A stretch of DNA of 12,872 nt. Source: Flavobacteriaceae bacterium UBA6231. Lineage in GTDB: Bacteria > Bacteroidota > Bacteroidia > Flavobacteriales > Flavobacteriaceae. The DNA lies in assembly GCA_002441545.1 (NCBI GenBank), contig DJWL01000009.1, positions 1 to 12,872 of the forward strand, written 5' to 3'. Below the pieces are notes generated by a model. The model was not told the DNA's origin. It did not search any database and saw only the letters and a list, made by a program, of their open reading frames with translations. This document shows, piece by piece, positions 6,319 through 12,872 of this stretch (position 1 is the first letter of the stretch; every line of letters starts with the position of its first letter). The position numbers were made by a program, and so were the translations under genes.

Positions 6319-7863
6319 TTAAAAAGGAACATCATTATCCTCATCATCATTAAATGAACTACCAAATGCTTCATTTGGACTAGCTTTAAAGTTATCTGAT
6401 TTAAATGTATCATCATTTGCAGCAGCATTCATTTTACTATGAAATTCAAAAGGTGAATCAAAATCATCTAAGTTTTCAAACCTACCTAAATGACCAACAA
6501 ATTTTAAACGAATGTTATCAAGTCCACCATTTCTGTGTTTTGCAACAATAAATTCTGCTTGTCCTTCGGTTGGAGAACGCTCATCATCATCCCATTCTTC
6601 AATTTTATAATACTCTGGTCGGTAAATAAACGATACAATATCGGCATCTTGCTCAATTGCTCCAGATTCACGAAGGTCACTTAATAAAGGTCGTTTACTT
6701 CCACCACGAGTTTCAACAGCTCTTGATAGCTGCGATAAGGCGATTACTGGCACACTTAACTCTTTTGCCAATGCTTTAAGGTTTCTAGAAATGGTTGAGA
6801 TTTCTTGCTCTCTGTTTCCACCTTTTTGACTTCCACCTGCAGTCATTAACTGTAAATAATCAATAATAATTAATTTAATACCGTGTTGTGAAGATAAACG
6901 ACGCGCTTTGGCTCTTAAATCAAATATTGAAAGAGAAGGTGTGTCATCAATAAATAATGGTGCTTTTTCAAGTCCTTTAACTTTAACATTTAATTGTTCC
7001 CATTCATGTTTTTCAAGACGACCTGTACGTAATTTTTCAGACGATAGCCCTGTTTCACTAGAAATTAAACGAGTTATTAATTGAACTGATGCCATCTCTA
7101 AAGAAAAGAAAGCCACAGGAATATTATGATTTACAGCAATATTTCGTGCCATAGAAAGCGTTAAAGCTGTTTTTCCCATACCTGGTCTTGCAGCCACAAT
7201 AATTAAATCACTTTCCTGCCAACCAGATGTTAATTTATCAAGTTTGTCAAAACCTGACGGAATACCACTCAATCCTTCTTTATTAGAAATTTCTTCAATT
7301 TTCTTTTTTGCTTGAATAACTAAACTTTGTGCCGTTTCACTAGATTTCTTAATGTTTCCTTGTGTTACTTCATAAAGTTTTGCTTCTGCCTCATCTAATA
7401 AATCAAAAACATCTTTAGTTTCATCATATGAATTTTCAATAATTTCACTAGATATTTTAATTAAACTACGCTGAATATATTTCTGTAAAATAATACGCGC
7501 ATGGAACTCAATATGTGCTGAAGAGGATACTTTTTGTGTTAAAGAAATGAGGTAAAAATCGCCTCCAGCTAATTCTAATTTTGAGTTTTTCTTTAACTGT
7601 GTTGAAACAGTTAATAAGTCAACTGGTTCACTACTTTCAAAGAGCTGAAAAATAGCTTCAAAAATATGTTGATGGGCTTCTTTATAGAACGCTTCTGGAC
7701 TTAAAATGTCAATAACTTCATCAACACCTTTTTTGTCAATCATCATTGCACCGAGAACAACTTCTTCTAAATCAAGTGCTTGAGGCGGTATTTTTCCTTT
7801 CTCAAGACTTATTAATGTGCTTCTATCTACTTTATATCCTTTTATTTGATTAGGTTGCTCCAT
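6319..7863 (-). CDS. dnaB: Replicative DNA helicase DnaB
   Basis: The hexameric 5'-3' helicase that unwinds DNA at the replication fork and recruits primase. The N-terminal domain (about 25-165) contains LEEVVLGAMMID. The RecA-like ATPase domain (about 195-465) has Walker A ARPGMGKT (K231, T232), the catalytic glutamate in FSLEM (E256), Walker B LIIIDYLQLM (D335), the DNA-binding/sensor stretch QLSRAVE and SDLRESGAIEQDAD, and the arginine-finger motif KHRNG (R444). No intein interrupts it. Length is 514, longer than the E. coli protein (471), partly because of a low-complexity C-terminal tail (about 470-514) that ends DDEDNDVPF. That end closely resembles the acidic tip of single-stranded-DNA-binding protein. 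A weak -7 box, TACTTTAG (7869-7876), lies five bases before the ATG. No terminator follows the gene. Confidence 0.97.
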   Translation of the reverse strand: MEQPNQIKGYKVDRSTLISLEKGKIPPQALDLEEVVLGAMMIDKKGVDEVIDILSPEAFYKEAHQHIFEAIFQLFESSEPVDLLTVSTQLKKNSKLELAGGDFYLISLTQKVSSSAHIEFHARIILQKYIQRSLIKISSEIIENSYDETKDVFDLLDEAEAKLYEVTQGNIKKSSETAQSLVIQAKKKIEEISNKEGLSGIPSGFDKLDKLTSGWQESDLIIVAARPGMGKTALTLSMARNIAVNHNIPVAFFSLEMASVQLITRLISSETGLSSEKLRTGRLEKHEWEQLNVKVKGLEKAPLFIDDTPSLSIFDLRAKARRLSSQHGIKLIIIDYLQLMTAGGSQKGGNREQEISTISRNLKALAKELSVPVIALSQLSRAVETRGGSKRPLLSDLRESGAIEQDADIVSFIYRPEYYKIEEWDDDERSPTEGQAEFIVAKHRNGGLDNIRLKFVGHLGRFENLDDFDSPFEFHSKMNAAANDDTFKSDNFKASPNEAFGSSFNDDEDNDVPF

Positions 7864-7976
7864 AACTGCTAAAGTAATTAAAATGATGATAGTTTTAAAG
7901 TGAAAACGATGTGTGATTATGAACTGTTCGTTAACATTCTAACTGTTAATAACTTAAAAAAATTGTCAATAACCAT

Positions 7977-8010
7977 AAAAAAAATCTGAAGTTATAAGCT
8001 TCAGATTTTA
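7977..8010 (-). terminator. Intrinsic terminator downstream of accA
   Basis: AAAATCTGAAG (7981-7991) and CTTCAGATTTT (7999-8009) form a perfect 11-bp stem with a 7-base loop. Read on the minus strand, the stem is followed by a T-run (the A-run 7977-7984 on the plus strand). It starts 23 bases past the accA stop and insulates dnaB from accA. Confidence 0.9.
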
Positions 8011-8032
8011 CTTTGTTATGATTTTAAAAGAG

Positions 8033-8986
8033 TTAGCCTTTAAATACTCCCATATTTAAATATTTCTCCATTCTTTTTTCAACTAATTCTTTTGGTGATA
8101 AGTTTTTAAGTGACTCATAAGACTTAGAAATTGCATTACTTACTATCTCAAAAGTTTGTTCTCTGTCTCTGTGTGCTCCACCAAGAGGTTCTTTGACAAT
8201 TTCGTCAACCATCTTAAGTTTTTTCATGTCATTTGCAGTTAGTTTCAGGGCTTCTGCTGCTTGTTCCTTATATTCCCAACTACGCCAAAGAATTGATGAG
8301 CAAGACTCTGGAGAAATAACGCTATACCAAGTGTTTTCTAGCATTAATACAATATCTCCAACTCCAATTCCTAATGCACCACCAGAAGCACCTTCACCAA
8401 TAATTACGGTAATAATTGGCACTTTTAAACGAGTCATTTCAAGGATATTTCTAGCAATCGCTTCTCCTTGACCACGCTCTTCAGCTTCTAATCCTGGATA
8501 AGCTCCAGGTGTATCTAATATGGTCACTACAGGTATACCAAACTTTTCAGCAGATTTCATCAGCCTAAGTGCTTTTCTGTATCCTTCTGGATTAGCCATA
8601 CCAAAATTTCGGTATTGTCTTGTTTTGGTATTGTAACCTTTTTGTTGGCCAATAAACATATAACTTTGATCACCAATTTTACCTAATCCACCAATCATGG
8701 CTTTATCATCTTTAAAGCCTCTGTCTCCATGAAGTTCTAAAAATGTTTCACCACAAATGGCTCTTATATAATCTAATGTATAAGGACGATTTGGGTGTCG
8801 AGACATTTGTACTCTTTGCCAAGGTGTTAAATTCTTGTAAGTATCCGTTTTTGCCTGAATTAATTTTTTCTCAATTTGTGAGCAAGTTTGAGTAACATCA
8901 ACTTCACTTTCTTGTCCAATTATTCTACATTTTTGTAACTGGTCTTCAAGCTCTTTTATGGGTAGTTCAAATTCTAAATATTCCAT
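8033..8986 (-). CDS. accA: Acetyl-CoA carboxylase carboxyltransferase subunit alpha
   Basis: The alpha half of the carboxyltransferase that moves CO2 from carboxybiotin to acetyl-CoA, making malonyl-CoA for fatty acid synthesis. It works as an alpha2beta2 complex with AccD, which is not in this window. The protein has 317 residues, as expected. A helical N-terminal part (1-45) precedes the crotonase-like core: HPNRPYTLDYI, ELHGDRGFKDDKAMIGG, LDTPGAYPGLEAEERGQGEAIARN (about 157-180) and the oxyanion-hole loop GEGASGGALGIGVGD (197-211). The ATG at 8986 gives the canonical MEYLEFELPI. It has its own promoter (-7 box 9018-9025) and its own terminator, so it forms a single-gene unit, although readthrough from the transporter operon upstream is possible because no terminator separates them. 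Confidence 0.97.
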   Translation of the reverse strand: MEYLEFELPIKELEDQLQKCRIIGQESEVDVTQTCSQIEKKLIQAKTDTYKNLTPWQRVQMSRHPNRPYTLDYIRAICGETFLELHGDRGFKDDKAMIGGLGKIGDQSYMFIGQQKGYNTKTRQYRNFGMANPEGYRKALRLMKSAEKFGIPVVTILDTPGAYPGLEAEERGQGEAIARNILEMTRLKVPIITVIIGEGASGGALGIGVGDIVLMLENTWYSVISPESCSSILWRSWEYKEQAAEALKLTANDMKKLKMVDEIVKEPLGGAHRDREQTFEIVSNAISKSYESLKNLSPKELVEKRMEKYLNMGVFKG

Positions 8987-9017
8987 AAGAATTTCTAGTT
9001 ATATTTTTGTTAGCATA

Positions 9018-9025
9018 CAAATATA
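9018..9025 (-). promoter_or_regulatory. Bacteroidetes-type -7 box of accA
   Basis: On the minus strand this reads TATATTTG, an exact TAnnTTTG match, 31 bases before the accA ATG. The -33 region is poor (GTTTA about 17 bases upstream). The predicted leader is about 25 bases. Confidence 0.6.
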
Positions 9026-9048
9026 AAAACTTTAATCATGATAAACCT

Positions 9049-9945
9049 CTAAGAACGCTTCCTTTTTAATAGTCTTTTATTTTTCAATAATCCGTTTAGC
9101 ATAACTGTAGTAATAATAATAAATGCTCCATAATAAAAATTGTTACTCATTTTTTCTTTTTCAGGAAACAGAATTATAGCTAATATAATACCATAAACTG
9201 GCTCTAAATTATAACTTAAAACAACTGTATAAGGACTGATCACTTTCATAACATGAACAGCTGCAATAAAAGCATATGCAGAACATACCGAAGCTAAGAT
9301 AAATAAGTACCAAAAATCTGAAATACTTAATTTAAAAAACTCAAAAGAAAAACCTCCACGAAATAAAATTATAAAAAGTGAAATAAATGCAACTCCGCTT
9401 ATAAATTCGTAAAATGAGATGACCGTAGCTGAATGCCTTTGTAAAAATTTACCATTAAGAACAGCAAAAAGTGAAGAAAAAAAAGCTGAAGAAATACCCA
9501 AAATAATGCCTTTTATATAATGAATTTCACTTTGGGTAATTAAAAATATTCCTATTACTACTAATATGCCAAAAATAATTTCATACCAAATTACTTTACG
9601 TTTAAATACAATAGGCTCTATAATAGAAGCAAAAAAAGCACCTGTTGAAAACATGGCTAGGGCAATGGAAACATTTGCAACCTCAATGGCTCCAAAAAAT
9701 GTAATCCAATGTATAGCTATTATAACACCGGCAATAAAAAGTTTAATAATAGATTTTGGTGAAATACGTATATCAACTTTAGCAACTTTTATATAAATAA
9801 AAATAAAAATAGAAGCCATAAACATTCTAAACCAAACTAACGGAATAGCAGAAATAGAAATCAGTTCCCCTAAAATAGCAGTAAACCCTGCTATAAAAAC
9901 TAAAAAATGAAGATGTAGATAGTTTTTAAGTTTAGCGTTTTGCAT
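9049..9945 (-). CDS. EamA-family (drug/metabolite superfamily) transporter
   Basis: A 298-residue inner-membrane protein made almost entirely of hydrophobic segments. About ten transmembrane helices are arranged as two EamA repeats (roughly 8-135 and 150-285). Family-like features are the early FIAGFTAILGELISISAIPLVWFRM, AIHWITFFGAIEVANVSIALAMFSTGAFFASIIEPI at the end of the first repeat, and SYNLEPVYGIILAIILFPE in the second. The family moves small metabolites or amino acids by secondary transport, and the substrate cannot be told. The C-terminus is basic (KNKRLLKRKRS), fitting a cytoplasmic end. Its ATG lies inside the last codons of the upstream permease gene (14-base overlap, ATGCAAAACGCTAA), which suggests translational coupling. 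It is the last gene of the tgt operon. Confidence 0.92.
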   Translation of the reverse strand: MQNAKLKNYLHLHFLVFIAGFTAILGELISISAIPLVWFRMFMASIFIFIYIKVAKVDIRISPKSIIKLFIAGVIIAIHWITFFGAIEVANVSIALAMFSTGAFFASIIEPIVFKRKVIWYEIIFGILVVIGIFLITQSEIHYIKGIILGISSAFFSSLFAVLNGKFLQRHSATVISFYEFISGVAFISLFIILFRGGFSFEFFKLSISDFWYLFILASVCSAYAFIAAVHVMKVISPYTVVLSYNLEPVYGIILAIILFPEKEKMSNNFYYGAFIIITTVMLNGLLKNKRLLKRKRS

Positions 9946-11008
9946 TTTGTAACAAGTATATTGCTAAAATACCAAAAATGACATTTGGAAACCACACTGC
10001 AATAATTGGTGGGAAATTGGATTGCTCTGCCATAACTCCAAAAATCTTATCGAAAAACACAAAAATCATTGCAATACAAATTCCTACTGCTAGATTTACT
10101 CCCATTCCTCCTCTTCTTTTAATGGAAGAAACTGCCACAGCAATAATTGTTAATATAAATACTGAAACCGGTAAACTCCACTTTCTGTATAAAACCAATT
10201 GGTATCGACCAATGTTTGAAGACCCTCTCATTTCTTCCTTTTCAATGAATTTTGACAATTCATTATAAGGCAAAATTTCTGCGATATAAATTACAGGTGT
10301 TAAATCTTCAACATCAAAAGCAAAAAGTGTGTCCTTTCTCTTTTCGAATTCTAACTCATCGTTAATTGGCCCAACAGTTCTTTTTACATAATCTACCAAT
10401 CTATAAATGGTGTCTTCTTCTATATACTTTATGCTTTTGGCACTTATTTTATATGTCAATTTGTTATTTTCAATATGTTCTAATGTAAAATTAACTCCTT
10501 GTTTCTGGTTTAAATCGAAACTACTTACATAAATAAATTCTTTATCATTAATCTGTCTGAATACATTTCTGTCTTGTGTTGCTTTTCTGTCAGGATGCAA
10601 ATACTTATAGTCAAATTCATTAAACCCTTTACTTGCAATTGGTGCAAGATACATCCCTAAAAATAATGCTAAACCTCCAATAATAGCAGCACCAATCATA
10701 TAAGGTCTCAAAAATCTTGAAAATGAAACTCCTGAACTTAAAAAAGCAATAACTTCTGTATTATTGGCTAACTTTGAAGTAAACCATATTACAGATAAGA
10801 ATAAGAATAATGGGAATAATAAATGAGCAAAGTAAACTGTAAAGTCTAAATAATAGATAACTATTTCTTTAAATGGCACTTCATTTTCAAGAAGCTTTCC
10901 AATTTTTTCAGCAAGATTTACTGTAATTCCAATAGGAATAAACAGCAATAACATCATGAAAAATGTAAACAGATAGCGTTTTAATATGTACCAATCTAAA
11001 ATTTTCAA
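9932..11008 (-). CDS. LptF/LptG (YjgP/YjgQ) family permease
   Basis: A 358-residue inner-membrane component of the lipopolysaccharide export machine, which works with LptB ATPase and LptC to pull LPS out of the membrane. Six predicted transmembrane helices (about 11-30, 52-77, 101-122, 278-294, 303-319, 333-354) flank a soluble periplasmic domain (about 125-270) made of beta strands, the LptF/G layout. The N-terminal MKILDWYILKRYL and the conserved ANNTEVIAFLSSGVSF loop, which contacts the ATPase, are typical. Length is as expected (about 360). I cannot decide between LptF and LptG. The ATG at 11008 is two bases after the tgt stop, so the gene is in the tgt operon. Confidence 0.93.
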   Translation of the reverse strand: MKILDWYILKRYLFTFFMMLLLFIPIGITVNLAEKIGKLLENEVPFKEIVIYYLDFTVYFAHLLFPLFLFLSVIWFTSKLANNTEVIAFLSSGVSFSRFLRPYMIGAAIIGGLALFLGMYLAPIASKGFNEFDYKYLHPDRKATQDRNVFRQINDKEFIYVSSFDLNQKQGVNFTLEHIENNKLTYKISAKSIKYIEEDTIYRLVDYVKRTVGPINDELEFEKRKDTLFAFDVEDLTPVIYIAEILPYNELSKFIEKEEMRGSSNIGRYQLVLYRKWSLPVSVFILTIIAVAVSSIKRRGGMGVNLAVGICIAMIFVFFDKIFGVMAEQSNFPPIIAVWFPNVIFGILAIYLLQNAKR

Positions 11009-11010
11009 AT

Positions 11011-12141
11011 CTATAAACGATTATTCATTTGGTTAACCATTGTATTTTTCCACGTATTGAAATCTCCTGCTAATATATGTTTTCTTGCTTCGCGAACCAA
11101 CCATAAATAGAAACCTAAATTATGAATTGTTGCAATTTGCATTCCTAATAATTCGTTTACAGAAAACAGATGACGTAAATATGCCTTTGTATATTCTGTA
11201 TCGACAAAAGTTATACCCATTTCATCAACAGGAGAAAAATCATCTTTCCACTTCTGATTTTTTATATTCAAGGTTCCATGTACTGTAAATAACATGCCGT
11301 TTCTAGCATTTCTTGTTGGCATCACACAATCAAACATATCAATACCTAACGCAATATTTTCTAAAATATTAATTGGTGTACCAACACCCATTAAATATCT
11401 CGGTTTATCCTCTGGCAAAATATTACATACAACATCTGTCATAGCATACATTTCTTCTGCTGGCTCACCAACCGATAAGCCTCCAATAGCATTTCCTAAA
11501 GCTCCTGCATTTGCTATATATTCTGCAGACTGCATGCGCAAATCTTTATATGTACTTCCTTGAACTATTGGGAAAAATGCTTGATTATGATTATACTTTA
11601 AAGGAGTTTTTTCTAAATGACTGATGCATCTATCTAACCATCTATGTGTCATATGCATAGATCTTTTAGCATAGTTATAATCGCAAGGATATGGTGTGCA
11701 TTCATCAAAAGCCATAATAATATCGGCACCAATGCTTCGCTGAATTTCCATCACATTCTCTGGAGTAAACGTGTGATAACTACCATCAATATGTGATTTA
11801 AACTTAACACCTTCTTCTTTTATCTTTCTATTAGCAGATAGTGAATATACTTGATACCCACCAGAATCGGTTAAAATATTTCTGTCCCAATTCATGAATT
11901 TATGAAGTCCGCCAGCCTTTTCTAAAATATCTGTTTGAGGTCTTAAGTATAAATGATATGTGTTACCTAGAATAATATCTGGATTAATATCATTTTTTAG
12001 CTCACGTTGATGAACCCCTTTAACAGATGCAACTGTACCAACAGGCATAAAAATAGGTGTTTCAATGACACCATGACCTGTTGTTATTTTTCCAGCTCTT
12101 GCTTTACTTTGACTGTCTTTTCCCTTTAATTCAAATTTCAT
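11011..12141 (-). CDS. tgt: Queuine/preQ1 tRNA-guanine transglycosylase, lacking the usual zinc cysteines
   Basis: Exchanges guanine-34 in GUN-anticodon tRNAs (Asp, Asn, His, Tyr) for preQ1 in queuosine synthesis. From the ATG at 12141 (MKFELKG, the usual Tgt start) it has 376 residues. Visible are TPIFMPVGT, the base-binding DSGGYQVYSL (D92), FDECTPYP, the substrate loop VQGSTYKDLR, AIGGLSVGE, MGVGTPINILE and the nucleophile region DMFDCVMPTRNARNG. The C-terminal zinc site is altered. Where E. coli has three cysteines just before AYLRHL, this protein has G309, T311 and D314; the fourth ligand, the histidine of TIHNL (H340), remains. The reading frame is intact and everything else is conserved, so this looks like a lineage variant, not decay. 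ATG 12147 is an alternative start. TTG 12165 falls inside the promoter. First gene of the operon. Confidence 0.96.
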   Translation of the reverse strand: MKFELKGKDSQSKARAGKITTGHGVIETPIFMPVGTVASVKGVHQRELKNDINPDIILGNTYHLYLRPQTDILEKAGGLHKFMNWDRNILTDSGGYQVYSLSANRKIKEEGVKFKSHIDGSYHTFTPENVMEIQRSIGADIIMAFDECTPYPCDYNYAKRSMHMTHRWLDRCISHLEKTPLKYNHNQAFFPIVQGSTYKDLRMQSAEYIANAGALGNAIGGLSVGEPAEEMYAMTDVVCNILPEDKPRYLMGVGTPINILENIALGIDMFDCVMPTRNARNGMLFTVHGTLNIKNQKWKDDFSPVDEMGITFVDTEYTKAYLRHLFSVNELLGMQIATIHNLGFYLWLVREARKHILAGDFNTWKNTMVNQMNNRL

Positions 12142-12162
12142 ATTCATAAAATCATCAAGCGG

Positions 12163-12170
12163 CAAAGATA
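12163..12170 (-). promoter_or_regulatory. Bacteroidetes-type -7 box of the tgt operon
   Basis: The minus strand reads TATCTTTG, identical to the thrS -7 box and an exact TAnnTTTG match, 21 bases upstream of the chosen ATG at 12141. No convincing -33 TTG is seen. It overlaps an upstream TTG codon (12165) and rules that out as the start. Confidence 0.65.
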
Positions 12171-12333
12171 ATTAACTAAAAATTATATCGATTGCTATTG
12201 GCAAAAAATAAAATTACCACAAAAATTAAATTATAAACAATAATTTTTAAAGTATAATTTGCTATAAAAAGAAAATAATATTTGTTTGGCAACGTTTTTG
12301 ATTTATACACTTCAAATCTTAAAAACGACTATT

Positions 12334-12872
12334 ATGAGAAATTTAAAAAATGGATTCAGTGCGAATAAAAAAATATTTTTTCTCGCATTATTTTTTGTAA
12401 CTATTTCTGCTACAACCTTTGCACAGTCAGCTAGCGGTTTTGGTATTAAAGCTGGTTTAAATTATAATGCTAACGGAGATTATTTTGAGTCTATTGGTTC
12501 AAATGCTAAACATCCTGACAGAAATGTTGGTTATCATTTTGGGCTTTTTGGAAAAATTGGTGATCAAATATATTTTAAACCTGAACTCGTCTACACAAGA
12601 ACAAAAAGTGATTATGATTCTGATAGCTTTAATATGCAGAAACTTGATGCTCCATTATTGGTTGGCATTAAAGTATTAGGACCAGTTAGTGTTTTTGCTG
12701 GACCATCATTTCAGTATATATTAGACACAGAATTTGATGGAATTTCTATAAATGATGTTAAAAACGATTTTACTGTTGGTCTTAATTTTGGTATAGGTTT
12801 AAACCTTAAAAAAATTGGAATCGATTTACGATATGAAAGAGGCTTTAGTGAAAACGAAGCTACCTTTGTTGG
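12334..12872 (+). CDS. Outer-membrane beta-barrel protein, PorT-like (partial at right edge)
   Basis: From the ATG at 12334 the frame is open for 179 codons to the window edge. The N-terminus is a signal peptide (positive MRNLKNGFSANKK, hydrophobic IFFLALFFVTISATTFA, cleavage after A30). The mature part begins GFGIKAGLNYN and alternates short amphipathic strands with turns: YHFGLFGKIG, IYFKPELVYTRTKSD, LDAPLLVGIKVLGPVSVFAGPSFQY, TVGLNFGIGLNLKKIGIDLRYERGFSE. This is the pattern of the small outer-membrane beta-barrel family (OMP_b-brl_2/PorT-like), usually about 180-220 residues, so little should be missing. The exact role is unknown; many members are simply abundant outer-membrane proteins. 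A weak promoter may lie upstream (TTTG 12285-12288, TACACTTC 12306-12313), with two mismatches in the -7 box. Confidence 0.85.
   Translation, partial: MRNLKNGFSANKKIFFLALFFVTISATTFAQSASGFGIKAGLNYNANGDYFESIGSNAKHPDRNVGYHFGLFGKIGDQIYFKPELVYTRTKSDYDSDSFNMQKLDAPLLVGIKVLGPVSVFAGPSFQYILDTEFDGISINDVKNDFTVGLNFGIGLNLKKIGIDLRYERGFSENEATFV

Noticed and set aside
8193..8471. Open frame on the strand opposite accA, and similar antisense frames inside thrS, the transporter genes and tgt
   Set aside because: They lie wholly within strongly supported genes, show no family signature and have no promoter; they are shadows of coding bias.
11011..12141. tgt as a decaying pseudogene because zinc cysteines are missing
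   Set aside because: The frame is intact, all catalytic motifs are conserved, and it heads a well-formed operon with a consensus promoter.
12467..12679. A 70-codon plus-strand frame near the right edge
   Set aside because: It is out of frame with the signal-peptide-bearing beta-barrel gene starting at 12334, whose strand pattern runs through the same bases.
1..12872. Mobile element, CRISPR, defence island or novel multigene system
   Set aside because: I see no transposase, integrase, regular repeat array, toxin-antitoxin pair or cluster of unknown genes; nearly every gene is a known core gene in operons with plausible promoters and terminators.

Overview
This is a low-GC chromosomal segment from a member of the Bacteroidetes, most likely the family Flavobacteriaceae. 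Three things support this. Several genes are preceded by the Bacteroidetes -7 promoter element TAnnTTTG a short distance from the start codon. Shine-Dalgarno sequences are almost absent. The protein variants are those I associate with Flavobacteriaceae: IF-3 with an AIRRRN-type N-terminus, Tgt with an altered zinc site, and the secreted family often labelled 'asparagine synthetase B'. Nearly all genes are conserved core genes. I see no transposase, integrase, phage gene, CRISPR array, tRNA or rRNA.

Plus strand, left part. Positions 1-327 hold the possible tail of an upstream gene, a compact foldable element that looks like a structured RNA (99-177), and a good promoter. Then comes a translation operon: thrS (ThrRS), infC (IF-3), rpmI (L35) and rplT (L20), closed by a strong intrinsic terminator at 3578-3609. 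infC has no ATG, GTG or TTG at its expected start and appears to begin with ATA (or ATT six bases later), which fits IF-3 autoregulation. Hairpins before rpmI and between rpmI and rplT are candidate r-protein control sites. A second plus-strand unit has its own promoter and encodes a Cof-type HAD phosphatase and a small lipocalin-like lipoprotein.

Minus strand, middle and right. Two units are read leftward. dnaB (replicative helicase) is followed by a secreted protein of unknown function that only nominally is an 'asparagine synthetase'. Upstream of them, accA (acetyl-CoA carboxylase alpha subunit) has its own promoter and a perfect terminator. Further right, tgt (tRNA-guanine transglycosylase), an LptF/LptG-family permease and an EamA-family transporter form a tight operon (2-base gap, then 14-base overlap) driven by a TATCTTTG promoter.

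The right edge (from 12334, plus strand) opens a secreted outer-membrane beta-barrel protein that runs off the window.

I did not find a new multigene system. The points most worth checking are the structured element at 99-177, the non-canonical infC start, the loss of all three zinc cysteines in Tgt, the SSB-like acidic tail on DnaB, and the misnamed secreted 'asparagine synthetase B' family.
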